A stretch of 34,553 nt of DNA from an uncultured Eubacteriales bacterium (GTDB lineage Bacteria > Bacillota > Clostridia > Christensenellales > CAG-917). A program made the translations under genes and the position numbers. The stretch spans positions 1 through 34,553 of the forward strand of contig URTQ01000002.1 of assembly GCA_900550855.1 (NCBI GenBank). Reading direction: 5' to 3'. Below are positions 1 to 7,840 of this stretch, one piece after another (within the stretch, counting starts at the first letter, position 1; each line of letters starts with the position of its first letter). The notes under the pieces are model-generated. The model had not been told where the DNA came from and did no database searches. It saw only the letters and a program-made list of their open reading frames with translations.

Positions 1-1
1 A

Positions 2-58
2 AGTATCATCACCGAAAAGCCGCTGAAGCTCGTTCTCGACCGCAGACCGTTCATATAA
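2..58 (+). CDS. C-terminal tail of an unidentified gene (5' end outside window)
   Basis: An open frame runs in from the window edge and ends at TAA 56-58, giving an 18-residue tail that ends in LDRRPFI. Its codons (CTC GTT CTC GAC CGC) resemble those of the genes downstream, and it stops before the promoter of the rnf operon. That is all the support there is. The fragment is too short to identify and could be a chance open frame. Confidence 0.3.
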   Translation, partial: SIITEKPLKLVLDRRPFI

Positions 59-112
59 ACCCGCGCTCCCGCGCGAAACAGCGTGTTCCTGAAAAAAATC
101 AAAAATGGGGTA

Positions 113-141
113 TTTACATTGTATGTTTTCTAATGTATAAT
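113..141 (+). promoter_or_regulatory. Sigma-A-type promoter of the rnf operon
   Basis: TTTACA (113-118), a 17-nt spacer and a perfect TATAAT (136-141) predict a start near 148, about 27 nt before rnfC. A Shine-Dalgarno AAGGAC lies at 161-166. No Rex operator (TTGTTAA-N4-TTAACAA) is visible here, although Rex often controls redox operons in clostridia. Confidence 0.75.
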
Positions 142-174
142 TATGTCAAACTTATTTATTAAGGACTTTTGTTT

Positions 175-1479
175 ATGACAATTCCGCTTAGAACTTTTCG
201 CCGAGGCATTCATCCGCCTGCGAATAAGTTTACAAAAGACGCACCTCTCGAACAGTTTCCCACGCCCGAGAGGGTCTTCATATCTTTGTCGCAGCATATA
301 GGCGCGCCGGCAAAGCCTGTCGTTGCGGTCGGCGACCACGTCGACGAAGGACAGTTGATAGGCGAGGCGAACGGCTTTGTTTCGGCAAACGTTTTTTCGT
401 CCGTTTCGGGCATCGTTAAAAGCATTTGCACGCTTCCCACGGCAAACGGCGGCGAGGCGCAACACGTGGAAATCGAAAACGATTATCTCTACACAAAGCG
501 CACGCTTCCGCCCATTAAGAATCCGACCAAAGACGACATTATCAAGCGTATTAAAGACGCCGGTATCGTCGGTATGGGCGGCGCGACGTTCCCCACGCAC
601 GTCAAACTTATGCCGAAGGACAAAATCGACACGCTCATAATAAACGGCGCGGAATGCGAGCCGTACATCACTTGCGACTATCGCTTGTTTATCGAAGAAG
701 CGGACACGATTTTGAAGGGTATCGAACTTTTGCTCACCGCGCTCGAAATCGACCGCGCGTATATCGGTATCGAAGCAAACAAACCGCTTGCAATCAAGCA
801 TCTTGCCGAAATCGTACCCGAAAACGTGGCGGTTATGAGGCTCAAAGCGAAATATCCGCAAGGTGCGGAAAAGCAACTCATTTACGCAACTACGCACAGA
901 ATCGTGCCTACGGGCGAGTTGCCCGCAAAGGTCGGTTGCGTGGTTTGCAACGCGCATACGGCGTATTCGATTGCAAAAGCAGTGTACGAGGGCGAGCCTT
1001 GCTACAAGCGCGCTATGACCGTTTCGGGCGGCGGCGTGAAAAAGAGAGGCAACTTCTGGGTGCGCAACGGCGTGCAATATCAATACATCTACGACGTGTG
1101 CAGAGGCAACAAGAGCGAGGAAGCGACGAGAAAGGTTGTGAGCGGCGGTCCTATGATGGGATTTGCGCAATCCTCTTTGACTCCTGCTTGCACGAAAGGT
1201 TCGTCTTGTCTGCTGTTTATGACGGACAAGGAATTTAATATGAATCCGACCACGCCTTGCATAAGTTGCGGCAAGTGCATAATCAACTGCCCGATGTCGC
1301 TCGTGCCGAGAGAAATCGAAAAAGCGGTCGAAAAAGACGATTTCGAAACCACTTTCAAAATGGGCGTACTCAACTGCATAGAGTGCGGCGCTTGCTCGTA
1401 TTCGTGTCCTGCAAAGAGGCCTCTCGTTCAAGCGATGCGCCTTGCAAAAAAAGAAATCAAAACGAGGGGGATAAAGTGA
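175..1479 (+). CDS. rnfC: Rnf electron transport complex subunit C (RnfC)
   Basis: RnfC is the peripheral subunit of the ferredoxin:NAD+ oxidoreductase (Rnf) at the cytoplasmic membrane. It carries the NADH/FMN site and two [4Fe-4S] clusters. Visible here are the glycine-rich GMGGATFPTHVK, the INGAECEPYITCDY segment typical of the NADH/FMN-binding domain, and two C-terminal ferredoxin motifs (CISCGKCIINCP and CIECGACSYSCP). The 434-residue length fits clostridial RnfC. I chose ATG 175 over the upstream in-frame TTG 169 because the SD AAGGAC (161-166) is 8 nt from the ATG but only 2 nt from the TTG. It is the first gene of rnfCDGEAB, and rnfD follows one base after its stop. Confidence 0.97.
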   Translation: MTIPLRTFRRGIHPPANKFTKDAPLEQFPTPERVFISLSQHIGAPAKPVVAVGDHVDEGQLIGEANGFVSANVFSSVSGIVKSICTLPTANGGEAQHVEIENDYLYTKRTLPPIKNPTKDDIIKRIKDAGIVGMGGATFPTHVKLMPKDKIDTLIINGAECEPYITCDYRLFIEEADTILKGIELLLTALEIDRAYIGIEANKPLAIKHLAEIVPENVAVMRLKAKYPQGAEKQLIYATTHRIVPTGELPAKVGCVVCNAHTAYSIAKAVYEGEPCYKRAMTVSGGGVKKRGNFWVRNGVQYQYIYDVCRGNKSEEATRKVVSGGPMMGFAQSSLTPACTKGSSCLLFMTDKEFNMNPTTPCISCGKCIINCPMSLVPREIEKAVEKDDFETTFKMGVLNCIECGACSYSCPAKRPLVQAMRLAKKEIKTRGIK

Positions 1480-1480
1480 T

Positions 1481-2557
1481 ATGCCAAAGTATATAGTTTC
1501 TTCGTCCCCGCATATATCCACCACTTTCACGACGAGAAAGATGATGCTCGACGTCATCATCGCGCTTATTCCGGCAACCGTAGCAAGCGTATTGCTGTAC
1601 GGGTTCTATCCGCTTTGTATGATGGTGCTTTGTGTCGGCACTTGCGTGTTTTCGGAATGGCTTTTCAACGTGATAGGCAAACGCTTCCAAAGCGTAGGCG
1701 ATTTGTCGGCGGTCGTTACGGGTATGATACTCTCGCTCAACTTGCCGCCCGTCGTGCCGTTTTACGTTCCCATCGTCGGCGGATTCTTTGCGATAGTCAT
1801 CGTCAAAATGCTCTTCGGCGGCATCGGCAAAAACTTTGCAAACCCCGCAATCACGGCGCGTATATTCCTGCTGCTTTGCTGGACGGGCGTTATGACAAGT
1901 TTCGTGTCGCCCATTACGCTCGATAACGGCGCAAATCTGTTCTCGTTCTTCGGACACGCGGTCGATATCGACATAAGCGCGATAACGAGCGCAACCCCGA
2001 TGGCAGGCGTAAAAGGCTCTATTTCGGCAGGCACGAATCCAGCGCAAGGACTCAACGCGCTCGATATGTTCTTGGGAAGAATAGGCGGAAGCGCAGGCGA
2101 GGTCAGCACTCTTGCAATCCTCATCGGCGGCGTGTATCTGCTTATCCGCAGAGTTATAGACTGGCGTATTCCTGCGCTCTATATCGGCTCGGTTGTCGTG
2201 TTCACGGCGATCTTCTTCGCAAACACGGGCTACGTCGGCGAATACATCTGGACGTACCTTCTCGGCGGCGGTCTTATGTTCGGCGCGTTCTTTATGGCAA
2301 CCGACTACGCAACGTCGCCTAAATCCTGCCTCGCTGTCGTGATTTACGGCGTAGGACTCGGGTTTTTGACGGTTATATTCAGAAAATACAGCACGATGAA
2401 CGAGGGCGTGTCCTTTGCGATTCTGCTTATGAACATTCTCACGCCGCTTCTTGACAAGATTATGCCCAGAGTCTTCGGCGCACCGAAGAAACTCAACGTC
2501 GCAACTCGCGTCAAGAGCAAAAACAAAGAAGCATTGGAAGGGGGCAAAAATGACTGA
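1481..2557 (+). CDS. rnfD: Rnf electron transport complex subunit D (RnfD)
   Basis: This is the integral membrane subunit of Rnf that carries a covalently bound FMN and belongs to the NqrB/RnfD family. The 358 residues are rich in hydrophobic helices. The flavinylation motif appears as TSATP, with the acceptor Thr expected at residue 172; family members usually show (S/T)GATP, so the Gly-to-Ser change is minor. The GAGGGGG stretch at the end of rnfC supplies the SD for ATG 1481. The 3' end overlaps rnfG by 8 nt (ATG 2550 to TGA 2557), which indicates translational coupling. Confidence 0.96.
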   Translation: MPKYIVSSSPHISTTFTTRKMMLDVIIALIPATVASVLLYGFYPLCMMVLCVGTCVFSEWLFNVIGKRFQSVGDLSAVVTGMILSLNLPPVVPFYVPIVGGFFAIVIVKMLFGGIGKNFANPAITARIFLLLCWTGVMTSFVSPITLDNGANLFSFFGHAVDIDISAITSATPMAGVKGSISAGTNPAQGLNALDMFLGRIGGSAGEVSTLAILIGGVYLLIRRVIDWRIPALYIGSVVVFTAIFFANTGYVGEYIWTYLLGGGLMFGAFFMATDYATSPKSCLAVVIYGVGLGFLTVIFRKYSTMNEGVSFAILLMNILTPLLDKIMPRVFGAPKKLNVATRVKSKNKEALEGGKND

Positions 2558-3338
2558 CGATTTGTTGAAAAATGCCTCAATTTCAAACGAGGAAACGAAT
2601 AAAACCGCAACCGATGGCGTTGTCGAAAACGGCGCAACCGAAAACGCGGTGAACGAAAATACGATGACGGAAAGCGTCGCAACAGAGAATACCGCAACCG
2701 AAAACAAAGCGGAAAGCACGCAATCGGTTGAAAAAGACGGTCCGAAAGGCAAAAAGAAGTTCAAACTCGGCGACGTTGCGAAATGCACCCTCGTGCTTAC
2801 CGCAATCGCGCTTGTGGCAGGACTTTTGCTCGGCATAGTCAACTGGGTGACCTACGTTGACCCCGACGGCGTTATCGCCGAAAAATGCACGGCGCAATTC
2901 GGCTCGGAAACGTCGGTAAAGGACGAAAAACTCGCCTCTTACGACTACGACAAAAACAACTATATCGAATCTTGCTTCGTTGCCAAAAACGGCGAGGAAA
3001 TCGTCGGATATTGCTACTACGCGGTGGGCGGCGGCGCAAAAGACGGTTCAATCGAGTTGCTCGTGTTTATTGACAAGGACGGTATAATAAAAGAAATCAC
3101 CGTCTACGAGCAAGGCGAAACCGCAGGTTACTTCGATAAGGTCGAAAAAGCGAACAAATCGAAATACGTCGGCTTGAACGCAAAAACAATAAAGAAACTC
3201 GAACTTGTCAAAAACAAATCCGAACTCGAAGAAGGCGAGGTTAGCGCGGTGAGTTCGGCAACGTACACTTCGACGGGCTACCACAACGCGGTGGCGGCGG
3301 CAGTGTATGCGTACAGAACGTATATAAGCGAGGCGTGA
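2550..3338 (+). CDS. rnfG: Rnf electron transport complex subunit G (RnfG) with long N-terminal extension
   Basis: This FMN-binding subunit of Rnf has one membrane helix (about residues 79-101) and an extracytoplasmic FMN-binding domain. The flavinylation motif is SSATYT (235-240), corresponding to S-G-A-T-x-T in the family, with the final Thr as acceptor. The domain order and the position between rnfD and rnfE are standard. The first ~75 residues are unusual: a cytoplasmic low-complexity tract rich in Asn, Glu and Thr with repeated TEN units, followed by a Lys-rich stretch next to the helix. RnfG proteins are commonly near 200 residues, whereas this one is 262. ATG 2550 has a good SD (GGAAGGGGG); internal starts lack one. 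The GCAACCGAAAAC repeats in this part of the gene suggest growth by slippage. Confidence 0.95.
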   Translation: MTDDLLKNASISNEETNKTATDGVVENGATENAVNENTMTESVATENTATENKAESTQSVEKDGPKGKKKFKLGDVAKCTLVLTAIALVAGLLLGIVNWVTYVDPDGVIAEKCTAQFGSETSVKDEKLASYDYDKNNYIESCFVAKNGEEIVGYCYYAVGGGAKDGSIELLVFIDKDGIIKEITVYEQGETAGYFDKVEKANKSKYVGLNAKTIKKLELVKNKSELEEGEVSAVSSATYTSTGYHNAVAAAVYAYRTYISEA

Positions 3339-3339
3339 T

Positions 3340-4056
3340 ATGAAAGGAAATTCCAAACTTCAAATCGTATCAAACGGCATATTCGCGCAAAACCCGACGT
3401 TCAGACTGGTCTTGGGTATGTGTCCGACGCTCGCAATCACCACAAGCGCATTCAACGGCTTGGGTATGGGACTTGCGGCGACGCTCATTCTCATTTGCTC
3501 GAACGCTCTCGTATCTCTTTTGAGAAAGGTCATTCCCGACAAGGTGCGTATCCCTGCGTACGTTCTGATTATCGCAACGTTCGTCACCTTGCTCGAAATG
3601 ATACTCAAAAAGTTCATTCCCACGCTTTACAGCGCGCTCGGCATCTACTTGCCGCTGATAGTCGTCAACTGTATCATTCTTGCAAGAGCGGAAGCGTTTG
3701 CAAGTTCCAACAAAGTGGGCGACAGCATTCTCGACGGTTTGGGAATGGGACTCGGCTTCACGCTCGCGCTGACTTGCTTGGGATTCGTGAGAGAACTCAT
3801 AGGCAGCGGAACGATATTCGCAGGCTCGCTCGGCTCGCTCACGTTCGGCATTTCGCTTGGCGCGGCGAGAGATTATTCGCTTGCGTTCTTCGTGCTTCCC
3901 GCCGGCGGATTTTTGACGCTCGGTCTTGCTATGGCTCTCGTCAACTGGGTGAGCGACCAAAAGAACAAAAAGAAACAACTCGAAGCGGAAAGAGCCGCAC
4001 AGAATATCGAAAACGCGAAATCCGCGCTCGAACAAAAAGAGGGGGACGTTGACTGA
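3340..4056 (+). CDS. rnfE: Rnf electron transport complex subunit E (RnfE)
   Basis: RnfE is an integral membrane subunit of Rnf in the NqrD/RnfE family. It pairs with RnfA in a pseudo-symmetric core that holds an intramembrane iron-sulfur centre. The cysteine-containing half motifs LGMCPTLAITTSAFN and VVNCIILARAEAFAS are visible, and the protein is hydrophobic until about residue 205. It ends in a charged Lys/Glu-rich cytoplasmic tail (about 208-238). ATG 3340 lies one base after the rnfG stop, and its TGA overlaps the rnfA start (TGATG). Confidence 0.96.
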   Translation: MKGNSKLQIVSNGIFAQNPTFRLVLGMCPTLAITTSAFNGLGMGLAATLILICSNALVSLLRKVIPDKVRIPAYVLIIATFVTLLEMILKKFIPTLYSALGIYLPLIVVNCIILARAEAFASSNKVGDSILDGLGMGLGFTLALTCLGFVRELIGSGTIFAGSLGSLTFGISLGAARDYSLAFFVLPAGGFLTLGLAMALVNWVSDQKNKKKQLEAERAAQNIENAKSALEQKEGDVD

Positions 4057-4673
4057 TGGAATACTTTTTGCTTATAATCGGCGCAATGTTCGTCAACAAC
4101 TTCGTGCTTAGTCAGTTTCTCGGCATATGTCCCTTCCTCGGCGTTTCCAAAAAGACGGACACGGCTCTCGGAATGGGACTTGCCGTCACGTTCGTTATGG
4201 GCGTTGCGAGCGTCATAACGTGGTGCGTGCAAAAAGCGCTCGTCGCGCTCGGCGTAGAGTATTTGCAAACGATTGCGTTCATTCTCGTCATTGCCGCGCT
4301 CGTGCAACTTATCGAAATGGTGCTCAAAAAATATATGCCTGCGCTTTATAGTGCGCTCGGCGTGTATTTGCCCCTCATAACGACCAACTGCGCCGTTCTC
4401 GGCGTTGCGATTCTCAACATAGACACTTACGGCGTTGCAAGCGGCGCAAGTCTGCTTCAATCCTTCCTCAACGGCACGTTCAGCGGCGTGGGATTCCTCA
4501 TCGCGATTATGCTTCTTGCAGGCGTGCGCGAAAAGATGGATTTGGACGCCGTTCCGAAGCCGTTTAGAGGCTTCCCGATAACTCTTATATCGGCAAGCAT
4601 ACTCAGTATGGCGTTCGTCGCGTTCAGCGGACTCATTTCGACGTCCGGCGCGGTCAGCCTTGTGTTTCCCTGA
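4056..4673 (+). CDS. rnfA: Rnf electron transport complex subunit A (RnfA)
   Basis: RnfA is an integral membrane subunit of Rnf in the NqrE/RnfA family and a paralogue of RnfE. The half motifs with the core cysteines are clear: NNFVLSQFLGICPFLGVSKK near the N-terminus and TTNCAVLGVAI near the middle. At 205 residues with about six hydrophobic helices it is of normal length. The start overlaps the rnfE stop by one base, so translation is probably coupled. rnfB follows after a 13-nt gap that contains its SD. Confidence 0.96.
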   Translation: MEYFLLIIGAMFVNNFVLSQFLGICPFLGVSKKTDTALGMGLAVTFVMGVASVITWCVQKALVALGVEYLQTIAFILVIAALVQLIEMVLKKYMPALYSALGVYLPLITTNCAVLGVAILNIDTYGVASGASLLQSFLNGTFSGVGFLIAIMLLAGVREKMDLDAVPKPFRGFPITLISASILSMAFVAFSGLISTSGAVSLVFP

Positions 4674-4686
4674 GAGGTGATGCGAT

Positions 4687-5514
4687 ATGCTTAATTTGAT
4701 TTCGGCTGTAAATCCGATGACGATATTATATTCGACGCTCGTATTGCTCGCACTTGCGCTCGTATTCGGCGTGACGCTTGCGGTACTGGGCAAAAAACTC
4801 GCCGTCCACGAGGACGAACGCATAAAGCAGGTGCGCGAAAAACTTTCGGGCGCAAACTGCGGCGGTTGCGGATACGCGGGTTGCGACGCTTTTGCAAAAG
4901 CGGTGGTCGAGGGCAAAGCGGACATCAACGCTTGCGCCGCTACGTCTGCGGAAAACAAGAAAGCCATTGCGGACATTATGGGACAAAGCATAGACGCCGA
5001 AGAAACTATGATAGTCGTCGCTTGCAGAGGCGGTAAATACGCCGCGGACAAGTACGAATATATGGGTTACGGAAATTGCAGAAGTATGGAACTTCTCGGC
5101 GGCGGCAGAAAGCAATGTAAATGGGGTTGCTTGGGCATGGGTTCGTGCGTGGACGCTTGCCCGTTCAGCGCAATGAAAGTCGGCGACGACGGTTATGCGG
5201 AAGTGAACAGAGAAAAGTGCGTGGCGTGCGGAAGATGTATCAACGCTTGTCCGAAAAAACTCGTAAAGAGAGTGCCTGCAACCGCAAAATACTACGTTGC
5301 TTGCTCAAACTGCTTGCGCGGCGCAAAAGACGTTCGCGCGGTATGCACGGTGGGTTGCCTCGGTTGCGGACTGTGCGCAAAGGTGTGCCCGAACGGCGCG
5401 ATAACCCTTCAAAACAACCTTGCGGTTATCGACTACGCAAAGTGTACGGGTTGCGGAATCTGCGCATCTAAATGCCCCTCTAAGTGTATTTTGGAAACGA
5501 ACAAAGAAAAATAA
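4687..5514 (+). CDS. rnfB: Rnf electron transport complex subunit B (RnfB), ferredoxin-accepting
   Basis: RnfB is the iron-sulfur subunit of Rnf that accepts electrons from reduced ferredoxin. A single N-terminal membrane helix (about residues 8-32) is followed by the Fe-S domain motif GANCGGCGYAGCDAF. Four cysteine-rich ferredoxin-type segments come next: CLGMGSCVDACP, CVACGRCINACP, CLGCGLCAKVCP and CTGCGICASKCP. An additional CSNC precedes the third. Length (275 residues) and last position in the operon match clostridial rnfCDGEAB. The SD GAGGTG (about 4675-4680) lies just after the rnfA stop. No clear intrinsic terminator follows, so transcription may continue into the Ppx/GppA gene. Confidence 0.97.
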   Translation: MLNLISAVNPMTILYSTLVLLALALVFGVTLAVLGKKLAVHEDERIKQVREKLSGANCGGCGYAGCDAFAKAVVEGKADINACAATSAENKKAIADIMGQSIDAEETMIVVACRGGKYAADKYEYMGYGNCRSMELLGGGRKQCKWGCLGMGSCVDACPFSAMKVGDDGYAEVNREKCVACGRCINACPKKLVKRVPATAKYYVACSNCLRGAKDVRAVCTVGCLGCGLCAKVCPNGAITLQNNLAVIDYAKCTGCGICASKCPSKCILETNKEK

Positions 5515-5662
5515 TCGATTTGCAATGTGCAAATCTCGGCAAATAAAGCGTACTAAATTCGATTGAAAATCGAAAGACTGAAATAAGCGGGAAAATAAGA
5601 AGAAAAAAAGAATCGAACAATCGTCCTCAAAAGGACACGGCGAAAGCCGTTAGGAGAATTAT
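5515..5662 (+). promoter_or_regulatory. Hairpin-rich spacer between rnfB and the Ppx/GppA gene
   Basis: Four short perfect hairpins follow one another. GATTTGCA/TGCAAATC (5517-5535) has a 3-nt loop and TTCGATT/AATCGAA (5558-5574) has a 3-nt loop. GTCCT/AGGAC (5623-5636) has loop CAAA, and CGGC/GCCG (5638-5649) has a GAAA tetraloop. The last two end 2 nt before the SD AGGAG (5652-5656) of the next gene. None has a U-run, so these are not classical terminators. They could mark mRNA processing or a translational control leader; I do not recognise a known riboswitch. Confidence 0.45.
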
Positions 5663-7183
5663 ATGGAAAAAATAGCGATTATCGACATTGGCTCAAACTC
5701 TGCAAGACTCGTGCTGGTCAACGTTCTGGACGGAGGCTACTTCGTGGTTTTCGACGAACTCAAAGAAACCGTGCGACTCGGACAAGATATGGACTGGGAC
5801 GGCTTTATCAAGCCGCAGCGCATTGCGCAGACGATAAAAACGCTAACTATGTTCCGTCGTCTTTGCGACGCAAACAAGGTTGACAAAATCTTTGCGTACG
5901 CTACGGCGGCGGTCAGACGCGCCAAAAACCAAAAGAGTTTCCTTGACGAAGTCGCAATGACTTGCGGCATCAAAATCAAGGTGCTTTCCCCCGAAGAACA
6001 GGCTATGCTCGTCTATCAGGGCGTAATCAACTCTATGGACATTCCCAAAGGCTTGATTATGGAAATGGGCGGCGGCTCGACCAACCTCATTTATTACAAC
6101 AGAAGAAATCTCGTCCACTTCGAAACCTTGCCGTTCGGCGCGGTTACGCTTACGGATTTGTTCAAAAACGACAGTTCCACACCGCAGGAAAGAGCAAAGA
6201 AAATCGAGGACTTCATCGGCGAACAACTCGAAAAAATCACTTGGCTCGACAGCATCGAACCCGATACGGCGTTCGTCGGCGTGGGCGGAAGTTTCAGAAA
6301 TCTCGGCAGAATCAGCAGGCTCATCAAGAAATATCCGTTCAATATGACGCACAACTACGAGTTGCCCGTCACCGAGTTCGAAGGTATCTACAACACGATA
6401 AAGAAACTCGACCTCAACAGCACTATGAAGATAAAAGGACTTTCGAGCGGTCGCGCGGATATATTCCCGAGCGCGCTTGCCGTTATGAAAGCCGTGCTTT
6501 CTCGCTTCGAGTTTTCAAAAATCACGATCAGCGGTTGCGGTTTGAGAGAGGGCGCGATGTTCCGTTATGCCGTCCCCGGCATCAACGAAAGACCGCTTTC
6601 GGACGTCTTGGGTCATTCCATTTACACGCAAATGAAGTATCACGACCTCAACATTGCGCACGCCGAACACGTCTACAACCTCTCGATACAACTTTTCAAG
6701 CAACTCAAAGTGCTTCACAAGATGCCCAGAGTTTACGTCAGAGTGCTTAAAATCGCCGCGCTTTTGCACGACAGCGGTATGAGAATCAAGTTCTACAACC
6801 ATCAACTGCACTCGGCGTACATCATTCTCAACAGCAACCTCTACGGCGTACCGCACAAGGACATCGTAGTGGCGGCGTTCGTTGCGGCAGGTCACAGAAA
6901 AGCCGAAAACGCGCGCGACGAAATCATCAAGTACAAGGATATGCTCACGCAAGAGGACGTTGACGCAATCAGAAAACTCAGCGTTATATTGCGTATCGCA
7001 GAGAGTTTCGACAGAAGCCAAAGCGGCGTCGTCACGGGCATCAACTGCGACGTTCTCGGCGACAGCGTAATCGTCAAAACCGAGTGCGAAAACGGCGGCG
7101 ACTGCACCCTCGAAGTCAAGGACGCAATGGGTGCGGCGGCAGAGTTCAAGGCGGCGTACGGCAAGAACCTCGAAATTCTGTAA
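5663..7183 (+). CDS. Ppx/GppA exopolyphosphatase/pppGpp phosphatase with C-terminal HD domain
   Basis: The N-terminal half (about residues 1-300) is an ASKHA-fold Ppx/GppA domain. It shows IIDIGSNSARLVLV at the start, PEEQAMLVYQGVINSM, and the phosphate-binding EMGGGSTNLIYY. The C-terminal part is an HD-type helical domain with LLHDSG and downstream His residues (HQLHSAYII, AAGHRK). The family hydrolyses inorganic polyphosphate or pppGpp in the cytoplasm; sequence alone does not decide between them. At 506 residues it matches the Ppx proteins that have the HD extension. The SD AGGAG is 6 nt before ATG 5663. It may be co-transcribed with rnfB upstream, and maf follows after 63 nt. Confidence 0.93.
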   Translation: MEKIAIIDIGSNSARLVLVNVLDGGYFVVFDELKETVRLGQDMDWDGFIKPQRIAQTIKTLTMFRRLCDANKVDKIFAYATAAVRRAKNQKSFLDEVAMTCGIKIKVLSPEEQAMLVYQGVINSMDIPKGLIMEMGGGSTNLIYYNRRNLVHFETLPFGAVTLTDLFKNDSSTPQERAKKIEDFIGEQLEKITWLDSIEPDTAFVGVGGSFRNLGRISRLIKKYPFNMTHNYELPVTEFEGIYNTIKKLDLNSTMKIKGLSSGRADIFPSALAVMKAVLSRFEFSKITISGCGLREGAMFRYAVPGINERPLSDVLGHSIYTQMKYHDLNIAHAEHVYNLSIQLFKQLKVLHKMPRVYVRVLKIAALLHDSGMRIKFYNHQLHSAYIILNSNLYGVPHKDIVVAAFVAAGHRKAENARDEIIKYKDMLTQEDVDAIRKLSVILRIAESFDRSQSGVVTGINCDVLGDSVIVKTECENGGDCTLEVKDAMGAAAEFKAAYGKNLEIL

Positions 7184-7246
7184 GCGGAATACCGATTGCA
7201 AATACCAAAGCGAACGATTGGAAAATCTAATCAAAATCGGCAGAAA

Positions 7247-7840
7247 ATGAACAAGTTTGCAAATAACGTGATTCTCGCATCGTCCTCGCCTCGCCGCAAG
7301 GAAATTCTTGCGGATATGGGCGTAAAATACGAGGTTATCCCCGCAAATATAGACGAGAGCGAGATAAAATCCCGTTTTCCGTTTTTGCTCGTCAAAAAAC
7401 TTGCAAAAGCAAAGGCGGAACATATCGCAAAAGAGCATAGAAGCGACACGGTCGTCGCGGCGGACACAATCGTCGTGCTCGACGGCAAAGTGTACGGCAA
7501 ACCGCACGACAGAGCGCGCGCTTTCGATATGATAAAGCAACTCAACGGGCGCACGCACACCGTGTATACGGGCGTTTGCGTGACGTGCGAGGGCAAAAAG
7601 GTCGTGGCTTGCGTCAAATCGCTCGTCACTTTCAAGACCCTCACCGACGAGCAGGTTTATGCGTATATCGACGATTGCAAGCCTTTTGACAAAGCGGGCG
7701 CATACGGGATTCAGGACAAAAGAATCGTGGAAAAATACAGTGGCAGTTACTCTAACATAATGGGTCTGCCCAAAGAAAAACTCGGCGATATTCTCGTGCG
7801 AGTCGGAGTTATCAATGGCAACAATAGAACTATCGATTGA
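7247..7840 (+). CDS. maf: Maf-family nucleoside triphosphate pyrophosphatase
   Basis: Maf proteins are cytoplasmic house-cleaning pyrophosphatases that hydrolyse dTTP, UTP or modified NTPs; in Firmicutes the gene sits in the mre-min region. The signature ILASSSPRRKEILADMG opens the protein, followed by AADTIVVLDGKVYGKP with its catalytic Asp, and KAGAYGIQ near the C-terminus. I start it at ATG 7247 (197 residues), which places the signature at the usual position; an in-frame TTG 51 nt upstream would add an unsupported leader. The stop overlaps the next gene by 26 nt. The DNA just before the ATG, CAAAATCGGCAGAAA, recurs at 9010-9024. Confidence 0.94.
   Translation: MNKFANNVILASSSPRRKEILADMGVKYEVIPANIDESEIKSRFPFLLVKKLAKAKAEHIAKEHRSDTVVAADTIVVLDGKVYGKPHDRARAFDMIKQLNGRTHTVYTGVCVTCEGKKVVACVKSLVTFKTLTDEQVYAYIDDCKPFDKAGAYGIQDKRIVEKYSGSYSNIMGLPKEKLGDILVRVGVINGNNRTID

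Noticed and set aside
113..141. Rex control of the rnf operon
   Set aside because: I looked for TTGTTAA-N4-TTAACAA around the rnf promoter and found no acceptable match.
130..1560. Long minus-strand open frame opposite rnfC
   Set aside because: The plus strand encodes an unmistakable RnfC. The minus frame is open because of the GC-skewed codon use and has no recognisable domain.
1457..2842. Long minus-strand open frame opposite rnfD/rnfG
   Set aside because: It is a shadow of the real Rnf genes with low-complexity composition and no SD.
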